A stretch of 64,000 nucleotides of DNA from Scleroderma bovista (lineage: Eukaryota > Basidiomycota > Agaricomycetes > Boletales > Sclerodermataceae), in contig JAYMGJ010000075.1 of NCBI GenBank assembly GCA_037178675.1, positions 1 to 64,000 on the forward strand, written 5' to 3'. Shown one piece after another: positions 1-9,226 of this stretch; the first letter of the stretch is position 1; each line of letters opens with the position of its first letter. The position numbers were made by a program, and so were the translations under genes. The notes below the pieces were generated by a model. That model ran no database searches, was not told where the DNA came from, and saw only the letters and a program-made list of their open reading frames with translations.

Positions 1-90
1 TTTCACTAGCACTCAGGTGTTTCTTCTTTCTTGCTTGTCCGTTGTTGCATTCATTTGCTGACTCTGTTGACACCCAACAGAAATATCACC

Positions 91-1440
91 ATGTCTAGTG
101 CTCTTGACAAGATGGTCCCCGTGTTCACTGGCTCCAACTGGCAGCAGTGGCACACTTCTATGCAGGCCTACCTCCGGGCACAAGGCCAATGGTACGTTTA
201 TTCGATGACGCAACCCACTGACGGTCACAATGACCAAAAGGAGTGGGACGACAACACCGAGAGAGGCTCGGTAACATCACCTTGCGCCTCACCCCCTCTA
301 TCCAAGTCGCCGTCTCGAATCTCGACAGCGTTAAGGAAGTCTGGGACCACCTGAAGAAGAACTTTGGCGCCCCCAGTATCGGCTCTGCCTACGCTGAGCT
401 TAGCAAGCTCCTGTCAACTACCATCCCCGCTGGCTCCCATCCCGCTCTGGCTATCACCAAAGTGCTTAGCCACTTTGCCTATCTCTAAAGATGCTGGCTT
501 CAAGTTCCCTGCCCCAGTACAGGCGATGATCATTCTATGCAAGCTCCCTCCTACTATGGAGGTCATAGCTCAAATTCTCAGCCAGACGTCGCCGGACGAG
601 ATCAAGAATCTGAAGCCCGATGGGATTGTCAAGGCCGCCACGCTCTCATTTGAGCAGAAAGGCACCTCTTCCCGTGCTGGTGGTAAGGGCCCCCAGGCAA
701 ACAAGCTTAGCGCTGTGAAGCGCAAGCCAGCTGACCCAAAATTCGCCCAGCAGCAGCAGCAAGGTGGGTCCAACAGCGGTACGAGCAGAAACGCTCCTGC
801 CCAAGGACAGGGAGGCCGCACACGCCGTGGCGGCAAGAAGGCTCGTGCTCACCGCGAGAACGCCCAACAGGCAGCCTTCGCCACTTATGTCCACTATGAT
901 GGACCAGAGCCCACCGTCGACCCTCGTGCCTTGGTTCACACTCCTGGTGCTACCAACTACGGCCCCCCCGCATTCACAAATACTATTAAGGCCTTCGACT
1001 TGGCACACCGCTTGGGGGTAGAGCCCTCCTGCCAAACCATCTGCACCCTCAACCAAGTTGTGTCGATGGCAAGTGCAAACCTGGACCAGCCCGAGGCAGG
1101 TCCCTCCTCGTTGAAGCGCCCTCGTCTTGAGGAGCGCATCACGATGTATGAGGAGGATGCCATCTCCCTTGGGGATGATGAACCATTCGCCCACGAGCCC
1201 TTCGCCAACGACGAGTTCGATGAAATCGACGCGATGGTCCTTGACCGCTACAATGCGACGTCGATGGCGATGGGCACGGAGGCCAGCCTCTTCAGGCAAG
1301 TACCTTCTGCATGCGTGCTGACCGACACTGACATGCTCCCTTTACATGTGCGCTTTACGCCTGCACTGTATATAGCGAGCAGTAACTACAATTTGTCATG
1401 TCATGTCTCAAGTAATGCATATATTTGTTCGTGTTCGAAT
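91..1440 (+). pseudogene. gag: copia A gag region, frameshifted
   Basis: The start ATG at 91 is shared with copia B (60218). The first about 50 codons contain the W..W spacing and MQAYL block of copia-type Gag (UBN2-like) proteins. The frame then shifts twice: near 240 into the frame read over 243-488, and near 485 into the long frame that runs to 3021. A basic Gly/Arg-rich stretch (QGQGGRTRRGGKK, near 805-843) could bind RNA; I see no CCHC zinc knuckle. Gag would form the particle that packages the RNA. The frameshifts make it non-functional as it stands. Confidence 0.8.
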
Positions 1441-3016
1441 AATGCACGCTGTGCTGGCTGTAAGGGAAAAATGGTCGATGATAGTGAACTTTCTGGTGCC
1501 TTCTGGCTACTAAACTCTGGCGCATCACGCCACTTTACCAGTGACATAGGCGATTTCGCCTCTTACAACGCACTAAAGCGAGCGCACTACACCAAAATGG
1601 CTAATGGTGTAGCACTCATTGCTGGCATTGGCACGGTATTACTCCGGTGCCTAGACCACAACTCTGTGGATGAGAAAGTTATTACACTCACCCAAGTGCT
1701 CCATATGCCAGGTGCTACTGCACGCCTTATTTCTATGGGCGAAATGCTCCAGCGTAACTACAAAGTCACTGGCGATAAGCGAGGCATTAGCCTCGTTCAT
1801 AAAGCTGAATGCCTATGGTTTGGGCCAGACCCAGAAGACGATCACAACATCATTTTTGGGATTAGATCTATCCTGATAATTAGATCTAACTATATCGCCT
1901 CCGTGAGCAAAGTCGATTATGACATTATGCACTGGAGATTTGGGCACCCCTTGAAGGAAGTACTCCAACGTGCGCAAAAACATACGCAGCGCTTCCCGGA
2001 GATCCACTTTCCTACTGAGGACTGTGTTTGCCCTGGATGTTCTCTTGGCAAGATGCCCAATCGAGCTTTCCGAGAGAATGAAAGACGTGCTTCCAAGCCC
2101 TTCGAGCTAGTGCACTCTGATCTCAAATCCTTCCTGGTTACGTCGTACCGGAAATTCAAATATGTTATTACCTTCTACGACGACTATACCTCTCATGCCT
2201 GGACTATGCCTCTTCGCTCCAAAGCTGCTGCGATTACGGCTGCCAAAGATTTCCTCAAAATGGTGCGTGTCCAACATGATACACACGTCGTTGGATGGAT
2301 GTCCGATGCCGGTGGAGAGTATAAATCCGATCTATTTGATCGAGCACTCCTTGAGAAAGGAATTAAGATATATCAAAGTGCTCCAAGAACCCCCATGCAG
2401 AATGGCCACGCCGAGCATTTAGGGCGCACTCTCATGGATAAAGCTGAGTCTATGCGGCATCAAGCCTGCATCCCTGACTCCTGGTGGGAATTTGTGTTCG
2501 CTCACGCAACTCACCTTTACAACCATACTCCGGTAGCTCGCCTGCGATGGTGCACCCCCCATGAAATGCTTAAGGGGGAGATGCCTAACATCGACCACCT
2601 ACGTGTGTTTGGCTGTGGAGCATTTGTATACCTCCCAGCAACGGCTCGAGCAAATAAGATGGCTCCCAAGTCAGAGCTTATGACCTATGTTGGTGTTGCC
2701 CCTGGCAATGAGCACAACTTCTTGTTTATGCACTCCACCAATGCAGTGTTTACCGCTGCCCACGCCGTCTTTGATGAGCGACACTTCCCTCACTGCCCCA
2801 AAAACAGGCGCGAACCTCTCGAGAACCCTTTCGGAAGGGCAAATCTGAAACCAGCCACTGATCGACCAGGGAATCCCCCTGATGATACCGACAGTGATGA
2901 TGATGTGGAACACAACCATGGCTACCCACATCCCCAAGCGCAGGATGACGATCCAAAGCGCGAGGAACCTGAGGCTCCTGAGGAAGAGCCTAATCAAATA
3001 AATCCTCCCTGTACGC
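1441..3016 (+). pseudogene. pol: copia A protease-integrase region
   Basis: The protease block reads WLLNSGASRHF: the catalytic Asp of the DSGAS motif is Asn (AAC at 1513-1515), whereas copia B keeps Asp. The integrase follows with an H..H and CxxC zinc-binding part (MHWRFGHP near 1930, CVCPGC near 2027) and a DDE core: Asp at 2119-2121, Asp at 2305-2307 and Glu at 2413-2415 in the GHAEH block. All three integrase acidic residues are present. The frame stops at 3019-3021 only because a 268-bp repeat was inserted; in copia B the homologous frame continues into a Pro-rich tail. Confidence 0.9.
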
Positions 3017-3284
3017 TGTAGAGACAGTCCTGTCTCTAGGTGTAGAATTGGTAGTACTGATACTGGACTCTTACCTTAGCTATGTAGGCTTGTACTTAGC
3101 TTACTAAGCAACTTCCCTCTTTCCTCTGTATATGTTTGATCTCAGTCCTGGAGTGACTGAACACCTCTACTCTCCCTACTTCCTCTAGTCTCCCCAGTCC
3201 CTGGGAGCTCTGCCAGACCTCCAGAAGCCCCTGGGTCGAGTGTGCCTCACCTGAGGCAGCAGCAACACCCAACCCCCCCCTACA
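3017..3284 (+). mobile_element. 268-bp solo-LTR-like repeat, copy 1
   Basis: The insert begins TGTAG and ends CTACA, i.e. TG...CA with 5-bp inverted ends. It is absent from the aligned site in copia B (around 63775). Flanks are ACGC (3013-3016) and ATGC (3285-3288), a 4-bp target duplication with one CpG-type transition. A second copy, inverted, lies at 8959-9226. It has no coding capacity. A solo LTR of an unknown family is most likely; a MITE is the alternative. Confidence 0.75.
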
Positions 3285-4447
3285 ATGCCATCTCCAGTGC
3301 CTCCACCGGCACCGAGAACACCTTCACTGGCCAGAAACCTGCCACCTCTGGCACCGCAGCGCCCTGGCCGAGCTGAACGCCGCCAGAATGCGCCATGACC
3401 CCCTGCAGTTAATATACCTGCCCGCCCCCAATGTGAACGTAGAGCGCCATTGCGCCCCAGTAACGTATATGGTGAGTGGCGATATCCTGTCGAGCAACTC
3501 CGGGATATCGAAAGTGCCTCTCGATGGTGAGAAACAGTGGGTGAGGCCCCTAGGCCCCCACAACCGGACACACCAGACCATATCCCTGGTGGTTTCCCCG
3601 ACACCTCTGCAACACCCAGTGAGGAAGATGTGCAAAAGATGTGTGAGGAAGGGGGAGCAAACCTAGTCCGATACCTGATGGGCAAAGCCCTCGAAACCCG
3701 TGAGCCTCAATATGAGAGCGTCCGCAACTGGTCCTACAAGGACATTGCTTGGTTACCCCAAGCTGAGCAGAAACTCTGGCGACTTGCTTGCCAAGAAGAG
3801 CTCGACATGCTGCGAAAGTGCAAGGTCTTTGAGCTAGTTGACCATCCCCGAGACCAGAAGGTCATTAAGAACCAATGGGTCTTCGACGTCAAGTCGGATG
3901 GCCGCAAGAAAGCCCGCTTAGTAGCAAAAGGCTTCTCCCAGGTCTTCTCACCAGTCGTGCGCTTTGAAACAGTGCACATCATGCTTGCGCTTGCCGCACT
4001 TGAAAACTGGTATATCACTGGACTCGACGTTCGGAGCGCCTACTTGTATGGCAAGCTCGACAAAGAGATCTACATGGAACAACCCGAAGGGTTTGCAGTT
4101 CCCAGGCAAGAGCGCAAAGTGCTCTGCCTCTGGCATGCCCTCTATGGCCTCAAACAGGCCGGCCTAGCTTGGTGGCACACACTCGATGAGTCTCTCAAAG
4201 AGCTCGGGTTTGAGCGCCTTAAATCTGAAGCAGGCATCTTCTTCTACAAGAAGAAAGGCACCAACATTGTCATTGGTATTATCTACGTTGATGATGCACT
4301 ATTCTGCGGCCCTAACAAGGCTGTTGTTGATGCCATCAAAGTGCAGTTCATGCGCAAATGGGAGTGCAGAGACCTTGGAGAACCTAAGGAGTTCCTCCAA
4401 ATGCAAATCACTCGCAAAGGTCGCGCTATCCACCTGGATCAATGCGC
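3285..4447 (+). pseudogene. pol: copia A reverse transcriptase, 5' part
   Basis: The long frame from 3537 contains the copia RT: NQWVFDVK, KARLVAKGFSQ, LDVRSAYLYGKLDKEIYMEQPEGF, LYGLKQAG and an intact YVDD catalytic box (IIYVDDALF near 4285). About eight residues normally present after KGFSQ, before FSPVVR, are missing, which looks like a small in-frame deletion in the palm. Between 3285 and 3537 the Pro-rich linker is frameshifted relative to copia B. The frame is cut at codon QCA by the solo LTR at 4448 and resumes at 6548 (AYLQKV). Confidence 0.88.
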
Positions 4448-6547
4448 TGTGAGTCAAAGTGTGGATTTGGGTCGGAGTAATAACCCGAACACAACACCAA
4501 CAAAGGACTACGAAAAAGTGCAAGTGGTGGTTTACCTCCGCGGTGTCCAGAGAGGATGTGCTGAGGAGGGGGGAAGGGGATCTACACCAATAGGGTGATG
4601 CAGACGATGATGCAGGATACTCCTGGGGTACAGGAGTAATAGAAGACGAAGGGGATAGGGGTCTGGACTCTTCCTAAAGCCTAGGAAGTGTCAAAGCGGG
4701 GATTGGGTAGACTGAGACTGAAACAGCGATACTACACCTAGAGATTGGTGCAGCAAAGGGGCAGGGATGCCTCTGATGTCCAGAGGCGAGGAAGATTGAC
4801 TGGTATGAAGCCTAGACTCCGCTTGAGCCTAGTATAAAGAATAGATCTTGAATAACTTGGATAAACTTGACAATATTGAGCCTTTAGACCTTCACTGAAG
4901 CCTACAAGACTCAAAGAGCTGAGGGGATACTGACTGAGAGAGTCTGAGAGAGGGATAATTTCGTGCAATTGGGTCCTCTTCACTGGGCTGAGCCCAGGGG
5001 TTTAAATACATGGGGGGGCACAGCATTAAAGTACAAAAAGAGAAGGGAGTAAGCAGAATTTGTCAAGGATTGGTAAGGGATTGGTAAGAGCTTTGTAAGG
5101 GGTTTGTAAGCGATCAGTAAGCAAGGGATAAGCAGGAATGAGTAAGCATAGGAAGCATGAATAAGCTGCTGAGTAAAGGAATGAGTAAGCTGCATGACAA
5201 GATTGATTGGTAAGGGAGTGAGTCATCAGCTGAGTAATATACCAAAAATGCTAAAGGGATAGAGTAATACTGATGACAAGAGAGCATCAGTAAGCAAGGG
5301 ATGAGTCACTGCACAGCAGAAGGAGTCATTGATGCACAGCCTAAGAAGTTTGATGGGGGGCTGTGTACCATCAGGAATTTGATGGGACAACAATGGGGAA
5401 GATCTGAGATTAATAGGGGGATTGATCCGAGACAAAACAGCCACAAGAAGGGTACCAGGGGTCCAGAGGTCTTTTTGGGGGGTCAGCATACACTAAGGTA
5501 TAGTGCATGTGTTCTAGCACCGCTGAAGCACAACCATGGGCTCCCTTGACGAGCTCTCTTCTGGGAAAGAACGAGAGAGGGTTCTTCTTCCTAATAGCAC
5601 TATAAAGTGGGGGGAATAACTGTCATGGTGCTGGGGGACGTCGTCTGAAAGTAGGGAAGCGGATAGAGTATTGAATTCAACGCATCCAGGGAAGCGAGAC
5701 GAACGACAGAGGAAGATGGACATGGCAAGTATCTGGGAGGAAGGGACCATAGGCTGAGGGCTCAGGGGACACAGAGACAATCAGAGAAGACTTCTCAAGC
5801 TTGACAATAGACCTAAGATGACCAAAGTACGTCCTTGACGCAGGACTGACGAGGAGAACGCGCTGACCGAGAACGAGAGGGACTGAGGGAGCAGGCTGGG
5901 AAGATATGTGCCAGGCAGTGCACGGGAACTCTGGGAGAGGCTGTCCTAAGAGCAGGACATAGTGGAGATCTGCAGCAATAGCGGAGAAATGATCCAGAGA
6001 AAATACGGACTCCATAGTGAGTGATGAAGCGAACGTCTGGATTGCGGGGGGAATATCTCCGTGGGAAATGAATGGATTTGCGTCGGAACTTGACAGGCAG
6101 ATAGACCACGTTCTAGGCTCTCTGATGGTATAGTCATGTGCCTGATAGCTTCAGAAACGACGGAGCTATTCAAAATATCGGAATGCCGGCACTGGGCGCC
6201 TAAAAATGACATTTGGGCGCTAAAAATCATTTCTTCTCTTTCTCCTTCGTTTCTCCATCAATTCTTCGGCTTCTTTGATCATTCTGGTATGGGAGTTGGA
6301 CTGCAGACGTGTGCATTCCTTTCTCATACCACAATTGACGTTATTCCTTCAGTTTCTTCTGCTTCTTGGCAGTTCTCGTGCGATAGATGACTGTCTGCAT
6401 TGGCATTCATCTCTCGCATCAGGATAGTCGTCTTGTGCGATAGATGGCTACGATGAGGGTCCATCGTGCTTATCCTTCGCATAAGGATCATTCGATATAG
6501 GTGTTATCTTCCATGTTCACTGTACCAAACCTGTTTGGTGCGTGACA
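4448..6547 (-). mobile_element. Long solo LTR (family E), copy 1
   Basis: The 2100-bp insert starts TGTGAGTC and ends GTGACA on the plus strand and is flanked by a perfect 4-bp duplication GCGC (4444-4447 and 6548-6551). The copia RT reads through after removal. Read on the minus strand it has an LTR-like layout: a TATA-like TATTTAAA near 5007-5000 late in the element, preceded by a long U3-like part containing an ORF (5677-about 6120). Nearly identical to copy 2 (14832-16927), diverged from copy 4 (24616-26937), fragments at about 19885-20859 and 39322-39789. No internal retrotransposon genes are seen, so a solo LTR is the best reading. Confidence 0.8.
5677..6120 (-). CDS. Conserved ORF inside family E LTR, copy 1
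   Basis: On the minus strand a frame of about 147 codons is open from about 6120 to 5677; the first ATG in this frame is at 6015 (112 codons). The same frame is open in copy 3 (19864-20346) and copy 4 (25143-25589), with mostly conservative changes (I/V, K/R, D/E). Shared blocks include SHGDIPPAIQ, YVLLLGQ and SSQPAPSVPLVLGQ. I do not recognise the protein; no signal peptide or catalytic motif is obvious. Its placement in the U3-like half suggests an LTR-encoded product or a captured ORF. Copy 2 is frameshifted. Confidence 0.45.
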   Translation of the reverse strand, partial: EPRTWSICLSSSDANPFISHGDIPPAIQTFASSLTMESVFSLDHFSAIAADLHYVLLLGQPLPEFPCTAWHISSQPAPSVPLVLGQRVLLVSPASRTYFGHLRSIVKLEKSSLIVSVSPEPSAYGPFLPDTCHVHLPLSFVSLPWMR

Positions 6548-7908
6548 GCGCATACCTACAAAAGGTCATCAAACACTGCAGCATGCTAAATGCAAAGTCT
6601 GCAAGCACCCCACTGCCAGCTGGCTACTATGCTGCCAAGAATACAGAGCCTGTTGATGCGGAACTCCGCTCCCGTTTCCAGACAGTTATTGGGTCCCTCC
6701 TGTACCTTATGTTAGGCACTAGGCCCGACATTGCTTTTGCAGTCACCCATCTCTCGTGCCATGCCATGAACCCATCTCAGGACCACCTGTCCAAAGCACT
6801 TTATATCTGTCGCTAGAGTTTAAAAGTCCAGTCCAGTCCGGTTTTTTTGCCTTTTTTGGAAGAGGACCGGACTGGACCACTTTTGGAAGCCTGGGAATGG
6901 TTCATGGACCGCTTAAAGACTGGTCCAAAGTGGTTGCAACCGGTTTTCAAAAAGACCGGTCCAAAACTGCTAAAAAAACCAGTCCAAACCACTAAAAAAC
7001 CGGTTTTTTTGCATTTTATTGATGTTTTTCACATCAAAGGTGTGTCAGATAGCATCTAAATACTATTTATAGACTGTAGTAATTATATACAAGTCATTAT
7101 ATATTTATTTGTGCCATATTTCATCCAAAAAGATCAGTTTTACACCCCTTAAGACCCACTGCAGGCCAAAATTAGCCTGTAATATAGGGGTTTTTATACC
7201 ATATATGTATTGCTTACATAATGCGGTTGCAACCGGTTGCAACCAGTCTTTTTCATCATTCTCAAAAGTAGGCAACTGGCAACTGCAGTCCGGTTGCGAC
7301 CAGTCCAGTCCAGTCCAGTTTCTGGTCTTTTTGCGGTCCTATGGACTGGACTTTTAAACTCTATCTGTCGCTACTTGATTGGTACACCTAATTACTCCCT
7401 AGTGTACAATGGTGGATCCGGTGCTGGCCTGATTGCATGCATGGACTCAGATTGGGGATCAGACCCTATCTCTCGCCTCTCGCAGACAGGTTTCTACCTG
7501 AAACTTGCAGATGGCTTGATCAGTTGGACTTCTTGTGTGCAGAAGATTATTGCATACTCGTCCACTGAGGCTGAATACATGGCTTTGAGCAATTGCGCTC
7601 GCCAAGTTACCTGGATTCAGAGTTTACTCGGTGAGCTCGGCTATAAGCTGAAAGCTATCCCAATTTGCAGTGATAATCAGGGGTCCATATTCATGGCATC
7701 CAACCCTGTAATGGAGCCTCGCTCCAAGCACATCGACATCCGCTACCATGGAATCCGTGAGTCAGTCGCGAAAGGTAATGTGGAATTATTCTTTATTGAT
7801 GGTGCTGAGAATCCTGCCGATCTGCTCACCAAGAACTTGCCCCGCGAAAAATTTGCAAAGTTCAGAGCTCAACTAGGCTTACAGTTTCCCTCTGGCAGCA
7901 TCTAGCGC
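6548..7908 (+). pseudogene. pol: copia A RT 3' part and RNase H
   Basis: From 6548 the RT thumb/connection resumes (AYLQKVIKHC, GSLLYLMLGTRPDIAF) and is cut at 6813 by a hAT MITE. After 7372 the RNase H domain is open to the stop at 7906-7908 with recognisable blocks: MDSDWGSD (first Asp), SSTEAEYMAL (Glu), CSDNQGS (Asp) and SKHIDIRYH. It would degrade the RNA strand of the RNA-DNA hybrid. The domain itself looks intact; the inserted elements make the whole pol unreadable. Confidence 0.88.
6814..7363. mobile_element. hAT-type MITE in copia A
   Basis: The 550-bp insert has about 21-bp terminal inverted repeats beginning TAGAGTTTAAAAGTCC and ending with the complement, and a perfect 8-bp duplication TCTGTCGC (6806-6813 and 7364-7371). 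TAGAG ends plus an 8-bp target duplication are hAT hallmarks. Subterminal sequence is rich in ACCGGTCC and GGTTGCAACC motifs, plausible transposase-binding repeats. It has no coding capacity, so it would need a transposase in trans. Confidence 0.85.
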
Positions 7909-7940
7909 CTTATTCGCTGAAGTGCTCTACGTGCAGCACA

Positions 7941-7951
7941 GCGAGGGGGAG
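7941..7951 (+). other. Polypurine tract of copia A
   Basis: The purine run GCGAGGGGGAG directly precedes the 3' LTR, as expected for the plus-strand DNA primer of a retrotransposon. Confidence 0.8.
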
Positions 7952-8239
7952 TGTTGAAGTCGCATGTGCACCCGGCGTAAACCATCAACAAAGTGCGCAC
8001 AAGACTGCGACCCATATTAGTGTAGACTTAGTAATAGTCCTCTTTAGAGTAGATGTTACATGTCACACGTCACGTGTCACAGTCACACATCACACTATTT
8101 GTCATATATAAACAGCGTTCATCGCTTATATAATATAACAGCTCTTAACCAGCTACTGCTACCATCTCTGGTTGTGCACTCCACCCAACAGGTGAGTTGG
8201 AGTAGCAGTTCCTCTACGTATATAGGTATTGCTTCAACA
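7952..8239 (+). mobile_element. 3' LTR of copia A
   Basis: This 288-bp LTR starts TGTTGAAG and ends CTTCAACA, an 8-bp inverted terminus. It closely matches the 5' LTR of copia B (59567-59834). A TATATAAA box lies near 8104. Copia A's 5' LTR is outside the window, so its target duplication cannot be checked; the 3' flank begins ACATA at 8240. Confidence 0.95.
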
Positions 8240-8958
8240 ACATAAACAAGGGATTCAAGGTCATCCTGCCGACCTAATTCCAAACTGAGATGACTGTTAA
8301 TAGAAGCGAAAGCTGGCGTGCCGATTAGACCTGATGCTCGATGGGTTCCATGAGAGTTGGTCAGGGTGCAGGAAAACAGCTTGGAAACACTGAAGTTGAT
8401 GATGAATGCTGTGAGCAACTGATCATCGAGTCCCATGAGTATGTTTTGTGGTTGGATATCACCATGGACATAACCACACGAATGAATGTATTGAATTTGA
8501 GACAGCTAAAGAAAAATCAGTAGTACTGAGCTTGATCTACATAGCTACAGACTGCTCACCATCTGCTCACCAATATAATCTATGGTGAGCTGATTGAAAG
8601 TTCCCCAGATTGAAATGAGGTCGTACAGCAAGGGACCAAAGAGGTCGATGACAATGGCGTTGAAATTCAACTCTTGGCTGAACCAATGGACATTGGGGAT
8701 GCCAGTATTTGATGTACCTGAAGAGAGTTGTCTTAGGATGTTGTATTCCTGTTCAATCAATGATGTGTCTGCATCAGAACAAGCTTCTAGTTTTACTGTG
8801 TAACTCTGGCGGTTGATGATGTTGAGTGCTCTGTACACAGTCGCTGAAATTTCTGCTCAGCCTCACCAAGTTCTGAACACAGAAGCTGTGCTGACTGACC
8901 ATATGACCCTGATCCAAGGAATTCTTGCAAACTGTATCTCCCATTGAAAAGACAACAA
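8240..8958 (-). pseudogene. CK1-like pseudokinase truncated by copia A
   Basis: Three exons on the minus strand read as a casein-kinase-1-like domain: 8958-8900 with a Gly-rich loop (LGSGSYATVYRAL across the junction), 8843-8560, and 8505-8240 with the VHGDIQPQN catalytic loop and the GTPAFASINSHL and RQDDLESLVYV blocks. Introns at 8844-8899 and 8506-8559 have GT and AG ends. HRD is HGD and DFG is NFS, so metal binding is probably lost. The 3' half ends exactly at the copia A LTR, and the 5' end meets another repeat at 8959. The C-terminal half should lie left of this window if copia A inserted cleanly. Confidence 0.78.
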
Positions 8959-9226
8959 TGTGTTTGGGTGGCTGCTCCCTCAGATGAGGTGCATTCGACC
9001 CAGGAGCTTCTGGAGGTCAGGCAAGGCTCCCAAGGACTGGGGAGACTAGATAGAATAGGGAGAGTAGAGGTGTTCAGTCACTCCAGGACTGAGCTCAAAC
9101 ATATATACAGGAAAGAGGGAGATTGCTTAGTAAGCTAATACAAGCCTACATAAGCTAAGGTAGAGAGTCCAGTGTCAGTACTACTATTAGCAACTCTACA
9201 CACCTAGAGACAGGACAGTCTCTACA
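8959..9226 (-). mobile_element. 268-bp solo-LTR-like repeat, copy 2
   Basis: This is an inverted, diverged copy of 3017-3284. It runs from TGTGTTTGGG to TCTCTACA and shares blocks such as the mirrored CTGGAGTGACTGAACACCTC. It lies directly upstream of the kinase exon 1. I could not see a convincing target duplication, so the exact ends are tentative. Confidence 0.7.

Larger units (their letters stand above)
1..8239 (+). mobile_element. Ty1/copia LTR retrotransposon A (5' end outside window)
   Basis: The order gag - protease - integrase - RT - RNase H, followed by a purine tract and an LTR, identifies a Ty1/copia element. The 5' LTR lies left of the window; bases 1-90 match the leader of copia B (from about 60128). 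It is interrupted by a 268-bp LTR-like repeat (3017-3284), a 2.1-kb solo LTR (4448-6547) and a hAT MITE (6814-7363). Removing them restores the pol reading across each junction, so all three arrived after copia A. It carries frameshifts, stops and a mutated protease, so it is not autonomous. Confidence 0.93.

Noticed and set aside
646..1299. 217-codon minus-strand frame in copia A
   Set aside because: It is a shadow of gag-pol; the homologous region of copia B does not keep it intact, and it has no recognisable motif.
5226..5549. ORFs of 82-87 codons identical in two places
   Set aside because: They duplicate at 15610-15933 only because they lie in near-identical LTR copies; the diverged copy 4 does not keep them.
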